64,000 nt of DNA from Nocardia anocheti (GTDB taxonomy: Bacteria; Actinomycetota; Actinomycetes; Mycobacteriales; Mycobacteriaceae), in the NCBI RefSeq assembly GCF_029675105.1, contig NZ_JAQQFV010000011.1, positions 1-64,000 on the forward strand, in the 5' to 3' direction. The translations under genes and the position numbers were made by a program. Below, in pieces: positions 51,574 through 60,223 of the stretch. Each line of letters opens with the position of its first letter. The first letter of the stretch is position 1. A model generated the notes under the pieces. It was not told the origin of the DNA. It saw only the letters and a list, made by a program, of their open reading frames with translations, and ran no database searches.

Positions 51574-53337
51574 CTACAGGCCGAGATCGGCCTCGAACGC
51601 CGAGTCTTCGAGCCGGTTCTTGATGGTGGTGAGGAAACGACCCGCGTCGGCACCGTCGATGAGGCGGTGATCGTAGGTCAGCGGCAGGTACACCATCGAG
51701 CGGACACCGATGGACTCGCTGCCGTTCTCGTCGGTCACCACCACCGGGCGCTTGACGATCGCGCCCGTGCCGAGCATGGCCGCCTGCGGCGGAACCAGGA
51801 TCGGAGTGTCGAACAGCGCGCCCTCGGAGCCGATGTTGGTGATGGTGAAGGTGCCGCCGGACAGCTCGTCCGGCTTCAGACCACCGGTGCGGGCGCGGTG
51901 GGCGATGTCGGCGATCGCGCGGGCCAGCCCGGCCAGCGACAGGTCGCTGGCGTTGTGGATGACCGGCGAGAGCAGACCCTGCTCGGTGTCGACCGCGATA
52001 CCCAGGTGCACCGACGCGTGGTAGGTGATCTCCTTGGTGTCCTCGTTGTAGGAGGCGTTCACGTTCGGGTGCACCCCGAGGGCCTCGACCACGGCCTTGG
52101 CGAAGAACGGCAGGTACGTCAGGTTGACGCCCTCGCGCGACTTGAACGAGGCCTTGGCCAGCTGGCGCAGATGCGCGATCTTGGTGACGTCGGCCTCGTG
52201 GACCTGGGTCAGCTGCGCGGTGCTCTGCAGCGATTCGCGCGTCTTGGTCGCGGTGATCTGCCGGATGCGGCTGGCCTTCTGCGTGGTGCCGACCAGACCG
52301 GCCAGCTTCGGCGCGGCCGATTCCTTGGCCGCGGGCGCGGCCGGTGCGGCGGCCGGAGCGGCCGAGGGCGCGGGCGCCTTGGCGGCCTCGGCGGCGGCGA
52401 GCACGTCCTGCTTGCGGATGCGGCCGCCGACGCCGGAACCCTTGATGCTCGACAGATCGACGTTGTTCTCGTCGGCCAGCTTGCGCACCAGCGGGGTGAC
52501 GTACGGGGTGCTGCCGTTGGCCGAGGCCGACGGGGCCGCGGCGGGCTTCGCGGCCGGAGCCGGAGCGGGCTTCGGGGCGGGCTCGGGCTCGGGCTTCGGG
52601 GCGGGCGCCGCGGCGGCGGGCTCGGGCTTCGGCGCCGGAGCGGGCTCGGGCTTCGGGGCGGGTTGCGGCTCGGGCTCGGGGGCCGGGGCGGGTGCGGCGG
52701 CGGGCGAACCGCTGCCGATCACGCCCAGCTGGCCACCGACGGCGACGATGTCGTCCTCCTGCGCCGAGATCTCGAGCAGCGTGCCCGCGACGGGCGAGGG
52801 GATCTCGGTGTCGACCTTGTCGGTGGACACCTCGAGCAGCGGCTCGTCGACGGCGACGTCGTCACCGACGGCCTTGAGCCACCGGGTCACGGTGCCCTCG
52901 GTGACCGACTCGCCCAGTTCGGGCATCTTCACCGGGGTGCCGGAGGCGGCGGCGGGCGCGGCGGCCGGGGCCTGCTCGGCCGCGGGGGCCTGCTCGGCCT
53001 GGGGGGCCGGGGTGGGCTCGGGTTCGGGGGTGGGCTCGGGAGCCGCGGCGGGTTCGGCGGGGGCGGCGGGCGCGGCGGGCGCGGACGCGGCGGCTTCGCC
53101 GGGCTCGCTGATCACACCGAGCTCACCGCCGACCTCGACGATGTCGTCTTCCTGGGCCACGATCTTCGACAGCACACCGGCGGTCGGCGACGGGATCTCG
53201 GTATCGACTTTGTCGGTGGAGACTTCGAGCAGCGGTTCGTCGACTTCGACCGTGTCTCCTTCCTGCTTCAGCCACCTGGTCACCGTTCCCTCGGTGACGC
53301 TCTCACCAAGAGCTGGCATCTGGACGGAGAAGGCCAT
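51574..53337 (-). CDS. sucB: 2-oxoglutarate dehydrogenase E2 / dihydrolipoamide acyltransferase
   Basis: A 587-aa E2 subunit. It carries two lipoyl domains with lipoylated lysines in EVSTDKVDTEIPSP at Lys43 and Lys174, a peripheral subunit-binding domain (YVTPLVRKLADENNVDLSSI), and a C-terminal catalytic domain ending with LTYDHRLIDGADAGRFL, where the His is catalytic. Long Ala/Pro/Glu linkers separate the lipoyl domains. In Mycobacteriales this DlaT/SucB serves pyruvate and 2-oxoglutarate dehydrogenase and also peroxide defence. LipA/LipB in the same window supply the cofactor. The start ATG is 53337. Confidence 0.95.
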   Translation of the reverse strand: MAFSVQMPALGESVTEGTVTRWLKQEGDTVEVDEPLLEVSTDKVDTEIPSPTAGVLSKIVAQEDDIVEVGGELGVISEPGEAAASAPAAPAAPAEPAAAPEPTPEPEPTPAPQAEQAPAAEQAPAAAPAAASGTPVKMPELGESVTEGTVTRWLKAVGDDVAVDEPLLEVSTDKVDTEIPSPVAGTLLEISAQEDDIVAVGGQLGVIGSGSPAAAPAPAPEPEPQPAPKPEPAPAPKPEPAAAAPAPKPEPEPAPKPAPAPAAKPAAAPSASANGSTPYVTPLVRKLADENNVDLSSIKGSGVGGRIRKQDVLAAAEAAKAPAPSAAPAAAPAAPAAKESAAPKLAGLVGTTQKASRIRQITATKTRESLQSTAQLTQVHEADVTKIAHLRQLAKASFKSREGVNLTYLPFFAKAVVEALGVHPNVNASYNEDTKEITYHASVHLGIAVDTEQGLLSPVIHNASDLSLAGLARAIADIAHRARTGGLKPDELSGGTFTITNIGSEGALFDTPILVPPQAAMLGTGAIVKRPVVVTDENGSESIGVRSMVYLPLTYDHRLIDGADAGRFLTTIKNRLEDSAFEADLGL

Positions 53338-53594
53338 GTCCTCTGTCTCCTCTGACTGTTAGACGGGTAATACAACAGTGCTTCGACCCCGGCAGACACC
53401 CGTCGCGGGTCGCGGCGTTCGTCCACCCCGCCGTCACGGTGAGGCGTTCGGGAATCGTCGGTTTCTTGTTCCGGCAACCATCCTTGCACTCGCGCGCCGA
53501 CGGCGGAGCGCTGGGCGGCGATACGGGCGGAGCTGGCACCATGGAATGTACGGCGGTGAGCAGAATTCCGCCGCGACGGCGGAGGTCGCTACCG

Positions 53595-53942
53595 ATGGGT
53601 TTGCTGGATCGTTTCCGCGGCGGGCGCCGCACGAGCAGGAACGTCGCCCGTGGGTACGCCGCGGAACTCGACGCGCTCGCGGAGTGGGCGCGCGCCCGGC
53701 GCGGCGTGGAGGCGTTCGTCGAACCGAAAACGACTGTGACCGATGTCACAGCGGTGCTGGTGGCCGCGGATGGGGAATGGACCCGCCGCGTCGTCGGCGA
53801 GCGCGGGGCGCGACGGCTGGCCGGAGTACTGCGGATTCCGGTGTACGACGTGAACCGGACCGGGTACCCGCAGCGGATGCGCGACTACGACGCCCGCCGC
53901 CGCGTCGAGCGGCGGCGGGAACGCGAAGCACGCGACGAGTGA
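53595..53942 (+). CDS. Conserved hypothetical protein
   Basis: A 115-aa protein from ATG 53595, with GGAGG nine bases upstream; longer in-frame starts exist at 53541 and 53439. It begins MGLLDRFRGGRR and has a core AVLVAADGEWTRRVVGERGA and a basic tail RRRVERRREREARDE. There are no membrane or signal features. It sits divergent from sucB and its stop lies one base before the convergent pepA stop. Related Mycobacteriales have a similar short gene here; the function is unknown. Confidence 0.65.
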   Translation: MGLLDRFRGGRRTSRNVARGYAAELDALAEWARARRGVEAFVEPKTTVTDVTAVLVAADGEWTRRVVGERGARRLAGVLRIPVYDVNRTGYPQRMRDYDARRRVERRREREARDE

Positions 53943-55454
53943 CTACTCGGCGCCGATCTGCTCGATCACGGTGATGAGTGTGCGCACCGGCACCCCGGTG
54001 CCGCCCTTGCCGATGTAGCCGAACGGCCCGCCGGTGTTGTAGGCCGGACCGGCCACGTCCAGGTGCGCCCACTGCACGCCCTCGGGCACGAACTCCTTGA
54101 GGAACAGCGCCGCCGAGAGCATGCCGCCCCAGCGGTGCGGCGCGACATTGGCCAGGTCGGCGACCTTGGAATTGATGTCGGCGCGCAGTTCGGCGGGCAT
54201 GGGCATGGCCCAGCCGTGCTCGCCGACCGCGCGCGAGGTGGCCGCGACGCGGTCGCGGAACTCCTCGGTGCCCAGCACGCCCGGGGTGCGGGTGCCCAGG
54301 GCGACCATCTGGGCGCCGGTGAGAGTGGCGACGTCGATCAGGTAGTCGGGCTCGTCCTCGGCGGCGCGCACGATCGCGTCGGCCAGGATGAGCCTGCCCT
54401 CGGCGTCGGTGTTGATGACCTCGACGGTGGTGCCGCCGTACTGGGTGAGCACGTCGCCGGGGCGCTGCGCGGTGGCCGAGGGCATGTTCTCGGCCATCGG
54501 CACCGTCGCGGTGACGGTGACCGGCAGCCCGAGCCGCGCGGCCAGCAGCACTGTCGCGATGACCGCCGCCGCCCCGGCCATGTCGGAGGTCATGTTCTCC
54601 ATATTGGCGGCGGGCTTGATGGAGATGCCGCCGGTGTCGAAGGTGATGCCCTTGCCGACCAGCGCGATCTTCTTCGGGCCGCCCGCGTAGTGGATGCGCA
54701 CCAGCCGCGGCGGGCGCGAGGAGCCCTGGCCGACGCCGATGATGCCGCCGTAACCGGCTGCGGCCAGCGCGTTCTCGTCGAGCACCTCGACCTCGAGCCC
54801 GGCGGCCTCGGCCAGCACGCGGGCGCGCTCGGCGAACTCGGCCGGGTACAGCGCGCTGGGCGGGGTGTTGACGAAATCGCGCGCGGTGGCGACGGCCTCG
54901 GCCACCAGCTGGGCGCGCAGCAGCTCCAGCACGCCGAATTCCGGTTCGGGCACCAGCAGTTCGACGCGCAGCACCGGCTGCTCGTCGGGCTTGGGTGCGC
55001 TCTTGGCCGACTTGAACGCGCTGAAGGTGTAGGCGCCCAGGTAGAAACCCTCGGCCGCGGCGCCCAGGTCGATCCCCGACAGGGTGCTGGCGACGAGTTC
55101 GGTCCCGGCGAGCGCTCGGCCCGCCACGCCCGCGCTGCGGCGGACCTGTTCGGCGTCGATCTTCTCGGCCGCGCCGAGCCCGACGGCGAGCACGCTGGTG
55201 ACATCGGCCAGCAGCGCGGGCGCGGGCACCCGGGTGAGCTCTTCGGGCTTGCCCTTGGCGCCCACCGCGCCCAGCGCGTCGAGCAGTTCCGCGCGGACCT
55301 CGGGGGTGAGCACATCGCTGAACAGGTCGGCCGGAACGATGGCGGGCCCGTTCTCCGAGGAGGTCAATCCGATCACCAGCACATCGGTATCCGGAGAGAG
55401 GGTCTCGATGCGTGCCAGTTCCGGTCCGAGTGAACGATCTGCAGCTGCGGTCAT
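53943..55454 (-). CDS. pepA: Leucyl aminopeptidase (M17)
   Basis: A 503-aa M17 aminopeptidase that removes N-terminal residues from peptides. The metal/catalytic block is complete: GKGITFDTGGISIKP with Lys and Asp, MTSDMAGAAAV, PMAENMP and NTDAEGRLILADAIV with the Arg/Asp/Glu. It is the pepB/pepA orthologue next to dlaT as in M. tuberculosis Rv2213. The start ATG 55454 is followed on the other side by the divergent four-gene operon, 91 nt away. Confidence 0.95.
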   Translation of the reverse strand: MTAAADRSLGPELARIETLSPDTDVLVIGLTSSENGPAIVPADLFSDVLTPEVRAELLDALGAVGAKGKPEELTRVPAPALLADVTSVLAVGLGAAEKIDAEQVRRSAGVAGRALAGTELVASTLSGIDLGAAAEGFYLGAYTFSAFKSAKSAPKPDEQPVLRVELLVPEPEFGVLELLRAQLVAEAVATARDFVNTPPSALYPAEFAERARVLAEAAGLEVEVLDENALAAAGYGGIIGVGQGSSRPPRLVRIHYAGGPKKIALVGKGITFDTGGISIKPAANMENMTSDMAGAAAVIATVLLAARLGLPVTVTATVPMAENMPSATAQRPGDVLTQYGGTTVEVINTDAEGRLILADAIVRAAEDEPDYLIDVATLTGAQMVALGTRTPGVLGTEEFRDRVAATSRAVGEHGWAMPMPAELRADINSKVADLANVAPHRWGGMLSAALFLKEFVPEGVQWAHLDVAGPAYNTGGPFGYIGKGGTGVPVRTLITVIEQIGAE

Positions 55455-55510
55455 CGCCCCAGGTTATTCGGTGACCCGACCCGGCCGCACACTTCGCCTC
55501 CGCGCGACGA

Positions 55511-55540
55511 AAAATACTGGCATTCACTGGACAATACTGG
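55511..55540 (+). repeat. Three ACTGG repeats with exact 10-bp period
   Basis: ACTGG recurs at 55516, 55526 and 55536, once per helical turn, in three decamers that otherwise differ. The array ends 5 nt before GTG 55546, in the promoter of the four-gene operon and upstream of pepA. It may be an operator; the first and third decamers share ATACTGG. Confidence 0.5.
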
Positions 55541-55545
55541 TAGCT

Positions 55546-56355
55546 GTGGATACGCTCCGACGCGTGACGGACTCGGCCGAGGAGCTGGAGGCGCGCATCA
55601 GCGGATTGCGGGCCGAGGTGCGCCGGGCCGCCGCGTCCGGCGACCGGGCCGCGGCCCGCCAGTTGCGGGCGCGCCTGCGACAGGCCGAAACCGACTGGGA
55701 CACCGTGGTACTCGGGTCGATGCCGGAGGAACCCGAGCAGGTCGAGGCGCCCGGGGTGCCGGTGCGCGAGCATGTGCACCGCGCGCTGACGCTGCTGTCG
55801 GTGCCGTCCTCGCCGAAACTGGTGCTGGCCACCCACGACGCGTTCTTCTCCGGGGAGTTGCTGCCCGCGCGGCTCACCAGCCTGCGCCGCGACGAGGAAC
55901 GTTCCTTCCGCTCGGCGCCCTATTCGCGGCCGTACTACCTGTGCGCCGCGCTCACCACCGATCTGCTGGCGCCCGCGCGCGGGCTGATGGCGGTGAGTTC
56001 CTGGCCGCTGGAACGGCGGATGGTCGGACCGCTCAGTCCCCGGGTGGACCTGCTGGTCTCGGCGATCCGGCTCGCCGAACACCTCGCGGCGCAGCCTGCC
56101 ACGGAATCGGCGGGCAGGCGCGTACTGTGGCGGCTCGCCGTCTCGATCCCCGGCGTGCGCGGCGCGCCGGACGCGCTCGACCCGGCGACGGTGATCGACG
56201 CGGCGCGAAGGGAACTGGCGGTGCACGAGGACGAGGACGCGCGGCAGCGGCGCGACGCCGCGCACCGGGCGGCCGACCAGCTCGCGGAACCGGCCGCGCA
56301 ACTATTCGGTGTCCGGCTCGGCGTGGCCGACCGGCGACGGATCGAGGTGAAATGA
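55546..56355 (+). CDS. Unknown coiled-coil protein, first gene of the four-gene operon
   Basis: A 269-aa protein (263 aa if GTG 55564 is used). Residues about 10-45 (EELEARISGLRAEVRRAAAS) form a charged coiled coil. A central segment, LVLATHDAFFSGELLPARL, is followed by FRSAPYSRPYYLCAALTTDL and a C-terminal helical region ending VADRRRIEVK. I recognise no named domain. No ribosome site is visible before either GTG, so translation may be leaderless. It overlaps the nuclease gene by ATGA and is therefore made with it. Confidence 0.7.
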   Translation: MDTLRRVTDSAEELEARISGLRAEVRRAAASGDRAAARQLRARLRQAETDWDTVVLGSMPEEPEQVEAPGVPVREHVHRALTLLSVPSSPKLVLATHDAFFSGELLPARLTSLRRDEERSFRSAPYSRPYYLCAALTTDLLAPARGLMAVSSWPLERRMVGPLSPRVDLLVSAIRLAEHLAAQPATESAGRRVLWRLAVSIPGVRGAPDALDPATVIDAARRELAVHEDEDARQRRDAAHRAADQLAEPAAQLFGVRLGVADRRRIEVK

Positions 56356-57437
56356 GCACTCTCGCGGCACAGTTGGATCAGTTGCGCGGCGCGGCGCCCG
56401 CGACCAGGCACAATGCCCGCACCATCGCCGCCTTGACGGCCAACCCGGGCTGCGCCCGCCGCGCCCTGCTCGACGCGGCCGCGGTGGACAAGACCGCCAT
56501 CGCCCAGTCTCTGGGTTTCCCACCGCAATTCGGCCAGTCGCAGTTCGCCATCACCCGTGGCAATGCCTTCGAGTCGATGGTCAAGGCCAACGGCTGCGCC
56601 GAACTGCTGGCGCTGCTGCGTGACAAGCTCGGGCTCACCGTGCCCGAAGTCGCCTACCACGACCTGAACTCGGTCGCCGAGAACACCGGCAACGCGGTGC
56701 GCTACCAGCGCACCAAGCAGTTGCTGAAGAGCACCATCGAGGCCGGGGACGGCACCCTGTTCGATCACCCGATGCTGCGCCTGGACATCGCCGGAGCCAC
56801 CGCGTATCTGGAACCCGATGTGGTGGCGGTGCAGCTCGACGGCAAGTTCCACGTCGTCGAGATCAAGGCGTTCCCGGTGATCGACGGGCAGGCCGATCCG
56901 GCGCAGGTCGCGGCGGCCGCGCGGCAGTCGGCGGTGTACGTCATCGCGTTGCGCGAATTGATGAGCGCGATCGGGCAGTCACCGGAGCTGGTGTCGCACC
57001 AGGTGATCCTGGTGTGCGCCAAGGACTTCAGCAACCGGCCGACGGCCGAACTGGTCGACCTGCGCAAGCAGCTGGCGGTGGTGGGCAGGCAGCTCACCCG
57101 GCTCACCGCCATTCCCGAACTGCTCGAGCTGTTGCCGCCGGAGGCCACCTTCGCGCCCGGTGAGGGCCTGGAGAAGACCGTCGCGGCCATCCCCGCGCGC
57201 TACGCGCCCGAGTGCATGTCGAGCTGCGAGTTGGCCTTCGCCTGCCGCGACGAGGCCCGCACCTGCGGTTCGCTGGACGCGCTGGGGCGCGGGGTGTGCG
57301 ACGAGGTGGGCGGCATCGACAATCTGCACACCGTGCTCGGCCTGGCCGACGGCACCCTGGAGCCGGGGCCCGAGCACGCCGACATCACCGCCGTGCTGCG
57401 CACCGCGCACCGGTTGCGGCTGGAGATCGCGGGATGA
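56352..57437 (+). CDS. Cas4/RecB-like PD-(D/E)XK nuclease with Fe-S-type cysteines
   Basis: A 361-aa protein. The nuclease core shows RGNAFESMV (about 69-77, RecB-type motif I position), EPD at residues 154-156, VVEIKAF with Glu170 and Lys172, and QSAVYVIAL, the Q-x3-Y-type motif. Cysteine 34 in NPGCARRALL and a distal CMSSCELAFACRDEARTC set give the one-plus-three cysteine arrangement that in Cas4, AddB and related nucleases holds a 4Fe-4S cluster. It should cut single-stranded or end DNA, but the substrate is unproven. It overlaps both neighbours by ATGA, so its dose is tied to them. Confidence 0.8.
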   Translation: MSTLAAQLDQLRGAAPATRHNARTIAALTANPGCARRALLDAAAVDKTAIAQSLGFPPQFGQSQFAITRGNAFESMVKANGCAELLALLRDKLGLTVPEVAYHDLNSVAENTGNAVRYQRTKQLLKSTIEAGDGTLFDHPMLRLDIAGATAYLEPDVVAVQLDGKFHVVEIKAFPVIDGQADPAQVAAAARQSAVYVIALRELMSAIGQSPELVSHQVILVCAKDFSNRPTAELVDLRKQLAVVGRQLTRLTAIPELLELLPPEATFAPGEGLEKTVAAIPARYAPECMSSCELAFACRDEARTCGSLDALGRGVCDEVGGIDNLHTVLGLADGTLEPGPEHADITAVLRTAHRLRLEIAG

Positions 57438-58915
57438 GCGTGCTGTCGGCGCTGGCCAAGGCCGAGGCCGTGCGTTCGGGGCGGGCGCAGCCGACCGCCG
57501 CCGTGCGCCACGTCCACCTGGCCGAGCGGCCGCTGGTGGCGGTGCCGTTGCGGCTGGCGGGGGAGGCCGCCGCGCCGCTGGCGATCATGATCGGCACCGC
57601 GCCCGGCGACCAGAACGTGCTCACCGTGCCCCAGCCCCGCGACCGGGTGCTGCGCCTGCGCTTCATCGAACAGCTCGCCGACGTGGTCCTGCCGTACCTG
57701 GCCTCGTTCCTGACCGAGGTCGAGGAGCTGACCAGCAAGGCGGGCGAGACCTACACCCGCGCCCTGGACGCCCCACAACTGTGGACCCCCAACCCCGGCG
57801 GCCAGCACTTCCTCGCGCTGCTGGGCCGCTCGGTGCGCTTCCACCGCACCGACGGCGACAACCCGGTCCCGGCCGCCGTTCCGCTGCTGGGCCGCTGGCT
57901 CACCTGGTTCGGTGACCGCGCCGAACACCCCGGTTCGGCGGTGCTGCCCGCGCTGACCTCGGTGCTCGCCGCGCACTGGGCCTCGGGCCAATCCTCGCTC
58001 GAGGACGGCAATCTCGCCGCCCTGCTGGGCTGGATCGACCCGCCACGCGGACTCACCGGCGCCGAGGCCGCCGCCCTGGCCGAGGACCCGCTGCGCTCGC
58101 CGCCCGCCGGACCGGCCACCGACCCCGGCTTCGACAACGAGGAACTCGCCCCGCTGATCGCCGCCTACAACGCCGCCGCCGACGACACGGCCCGCTCGGT
58201 GGCGGCCGAACGGTTGGAACGCTCGCTGCGGGGTCAGCTCGAACCCACCTGGCGGCTCATGTGGCGCGGAATCGAGTTGCTGCGCGCGCTGCCCGAGGGT
58301 GCCAGCGTGGAGACCCGCTGGACCGACGATCGCGGCGCCTTCTCCTATTTCGCGACCGAACTGGCCGAGGGCACCCCGCAGTCGCGCCGCGACCCGGCCG
58401 TGCGCGCGGTGCGCAAACTGCTGCAACGCGAGCGCGCGCTCGAAGCGCTCCAGGCCCAGTGCGCCTTCGACGATCCGCTGCTCATGCTCGAACACCGCGT
58501 CTCCGGCGCGGCCTTCCGCGGCACCGTGGTGCACAGCGAACCCGAACGGCTCGACCGCTCCGGCGCCCGCCCGAAACTGCGCCCGCACATCCACCTCCGC
58601 ACCTCCGACCCGTTCACCGCTGTCCTCGGTGAGGAACTGACCTGCGTGGAACGCCCCAAGCAGTCCGGGGTGGTGGTCGAGATCGACGGCGACACCCTGG
58701 TGCTCGAACTGTCCGGCGGGATGGGCCGCAAGCTCGTGCCCGAGCCGGGCAGCGTCCCCGCCACCGAGGACGAACTCGGCTTCGCGCGCTTCACCCCGTC
58801 GCCGTTCACCGGCCAGCTGAATCTGCCCGCCCGCGAGGACACCCCGTGGACCCACGGCGGCCCGCCGCCGGAATACGCGCACGACGCCACCGACGACGGA
58901 GAGGACCCACTGTGA
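57434..58915 (+). CDS. Unknown 493-aa protein of the four-gene operon
   Basis: A 493-aa protein translated from ATG 57434 in 4-nt overlap with the nuclease gene. Recognisable features are limited: the beta-strand-rich opening VRHVHLAERPLVAVPLRLAG, a helical middle with GWIDPPRGLTGAEAAAL, WRLMWRGIELLRALPEG followed by ETRWTDDRGAFSYFATELA, and a C-terminal beta-rich segment SGVVVEIDGDTLVLELSGGM. No signal, membrane helix or known motif was found. Conserved co-localisation with a nuclease and an ATPase would suggest a structural or recognition subunit. The function is not known. Confidence 0.75.
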   Translation: MSVLSALAKAEAVRSGRAQPTAAVRHVHLAERPLVAVPLRLAGEAAAPLAIMIGTAPGDQNVLTVPQPRDRVLRLRFIEQLADVVLPYLASFLTEVEELTSKAGETYTRALDAPQLWTPNPGGQHFLALLGRSVRFHRTDGDNPVPAAVPLLGRWLTWFGDRAEHPGSAVLPALTSVLAAHWASGQSSLEDGNLAALLGWIDPPRGLTGAEAAALAEDPLRSPPAGPATDPGFDNEELAPLIAAYNAAADDTARSVAAERLERSLRGQLEPTWRLMWRGIELLRALPEGASVETRWTDDRGAFSYFATELAEGTPQSRRDPAVRAVRKLLQRERALEALQAQCAFDDPLLMLEHRVSGAAFRGTVVHSEPERLDRSGARPKLRPHIHLRTSDPFTAVLGEELTCVERPKQSGVVVEIDGDTLVLELSGGMGRKLVPEPGSVPATEDELGFARFTPSPFTGQLNLPAREDTPWTHGGPPPEYAHDATDDGEDPL

Positions 58916-60216
58916 CCAGCCCGGATCAGGCCGTCGCCGACATCCTCACCGATCTGCGCGACGCGAGTCATCGCGCGCTGGTGGTCGACTCTCCGCCCGG
59001 CGCGGGCAAATCCACGCTGGTGGTGCGCGCGGCCCGGCAGCTCGCCGAGGACGACGAGCAGCGGATGATCGTGGCCCAGACCAACGAACAGGTCGACGAC
59101 CTCATCGACCGGCTCGCCGGGGCCGACCCGGCCCTGCGCATCGGCCGGTTGTCCAGCGCGGCCTACGTGGTGAGCGACCGCGTCGAGCAGCACGGCAATG
59201 TCCGGGTGGCCACCAAGCCCGCCGATCTCGCCGACCGCGTCATCGTCATCGGCACGGCGGCCAAGTGGGCCACCGTCACCGAGGGCAGTTGGTCGCACGC
59301 CATCATCGACGAGGCGTACCAGATGCGCTCGGACATGTTGCTGCGCATCGCGAATCGCTTCGATCGCGGCCTGTTCGTGGGCGACCCCGGCCAGCTCGAC
59401 CCGTTCGCCACCGTGGAGACCGCGCGCTGGGCGGGCCTGACCTGGGACCCGACCATGAGCGCGGTGAGCGTGATGCTGGCCAACAACGACAACATCCCCA
59501 CCCATCGGCTGCCGGTGTCGTGGCGGCTGCCCGCCACCGCAGCACCGGTGGTGTCGACGGCGTTCTATCCGTTCACCCCCTTCCAGTCGGGGACCGGATT
59601 CGGTGATCGCCGCATGGAATTCGGTACGCGGGGCCTGGGCGGTCCGGTCGACGCGGTGCTCGAGGAGGCGGCCGCAACCGGCTGGGGCTGGTACGAACTC
59701 CCGGCCCGGCACACCCTGCGCACCGACCGGGAGGCGGTCAGCGCGCTCGCCGCCCTCGCCGCCCGGCTGATCGAGCGCGGCGCGACCGCGCATTCGGAGG
59801 CGGGCAGCAGGCCGGTGACCGTCGACCGGGTGGCCATCGGCACCGCGCATCGCGACCAGGCCGACGCGGTCCGCGTGGCACTGCGGGGCACAGCGGCCGA
59901 GCCGGTCACCGTCGACACCGCCAACCGCCTACAGGGCCGCGAATACGACGTCACCCTCGTGCTGCATCCGCTCTCCGGGCGGCGCGACGCGAGCGCCTTC
60001 CACCTGGAGGCGGGGCGGTTGTGCGTGCTCGCGTCCCGCCATCGGCACGCGTGCATCGTGGTGGGGCGCGCGGGGATTCCCGAATTGCTCGACGCGCACC
60101 CGTCGGCCGAACCGGTGCATCTCGGTGTGCCGGTGAAGTTCCCGGACGGGTGGGAGGCGAACCAGGCGGTGCTGAGTCATCTGGCCGAGCATCGGGTGCG
60201 CGCGGCGGCGCACTGA
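58912..60216 (+). CDS. SF1 (Upf1/Dna2-like) helicase-type ATPase, last gene of the four-gene operon
   Basis: A 434-aa AAA/SF1 ATPase from GTG 58912. Walker A is PPGAGKS (residues 28-34), Walker B is AIIDEAYQM (about 130-138), motif III is FVGDPGQLDPF, motif V TANRLQGREYDVTLVLHPL and motif VI LCVLASRHRHACIVVGR. The QGREYD sequence is the family's DNA-binding and ATP-hydrolysis region. It should move along or unwind nucleic acid next to the Cas4-like nuclease, as in Dna2-type helicase-nucleases. It is shorter than typical SF1A helicases and lacks the 1B/2B insertions, so it may be a motor only. Confidence 0.82.
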   Translation: MTSPDQAVADILTDLRDASHRALVVDSPPGAGKSTLVVRAARQLAEDDEQRMIVAQTNEQVDDLIDRLAGADPALRIGRLSSAAYVVSDRVEQHGNVRVATKPADLADRVIVIGTAAKWATVTEGSWSHAIIDEAYQMRSDMLLRIANRFDRGLFVGDPGQLDPFATVETARWAGLTWDPTMSAVSVMLANNDNIPTHRLPVSWRLPATAAPVVSTAFYPFTPFQSGTGFGDRRMEFGTRGLGGPVDAVLEEAAATGWGWYELPARHTLRTDREAVSALAALAARLIERGATAHSEAGSRPVTVDRVAIGTAHRDQADAVRVALRGTAAEPVTVDTANRLQGREYDVTLVLHPLSGRRDASAFHLEAGRLCVLASRHRHACIVVGRAGIPELLDAHPSAEPVHLGVPVKFPDGWEANQAVLSHLAEHRVRAAAH

Positions 60217-60223
60217 GCGAGGG

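Noticed and set aside
51445..53362. Long + strand Gly- or Ser-rich frames opposite sucB
   Set aside because: They are translations of the Ala/Pro linkers of SucB read backwards.
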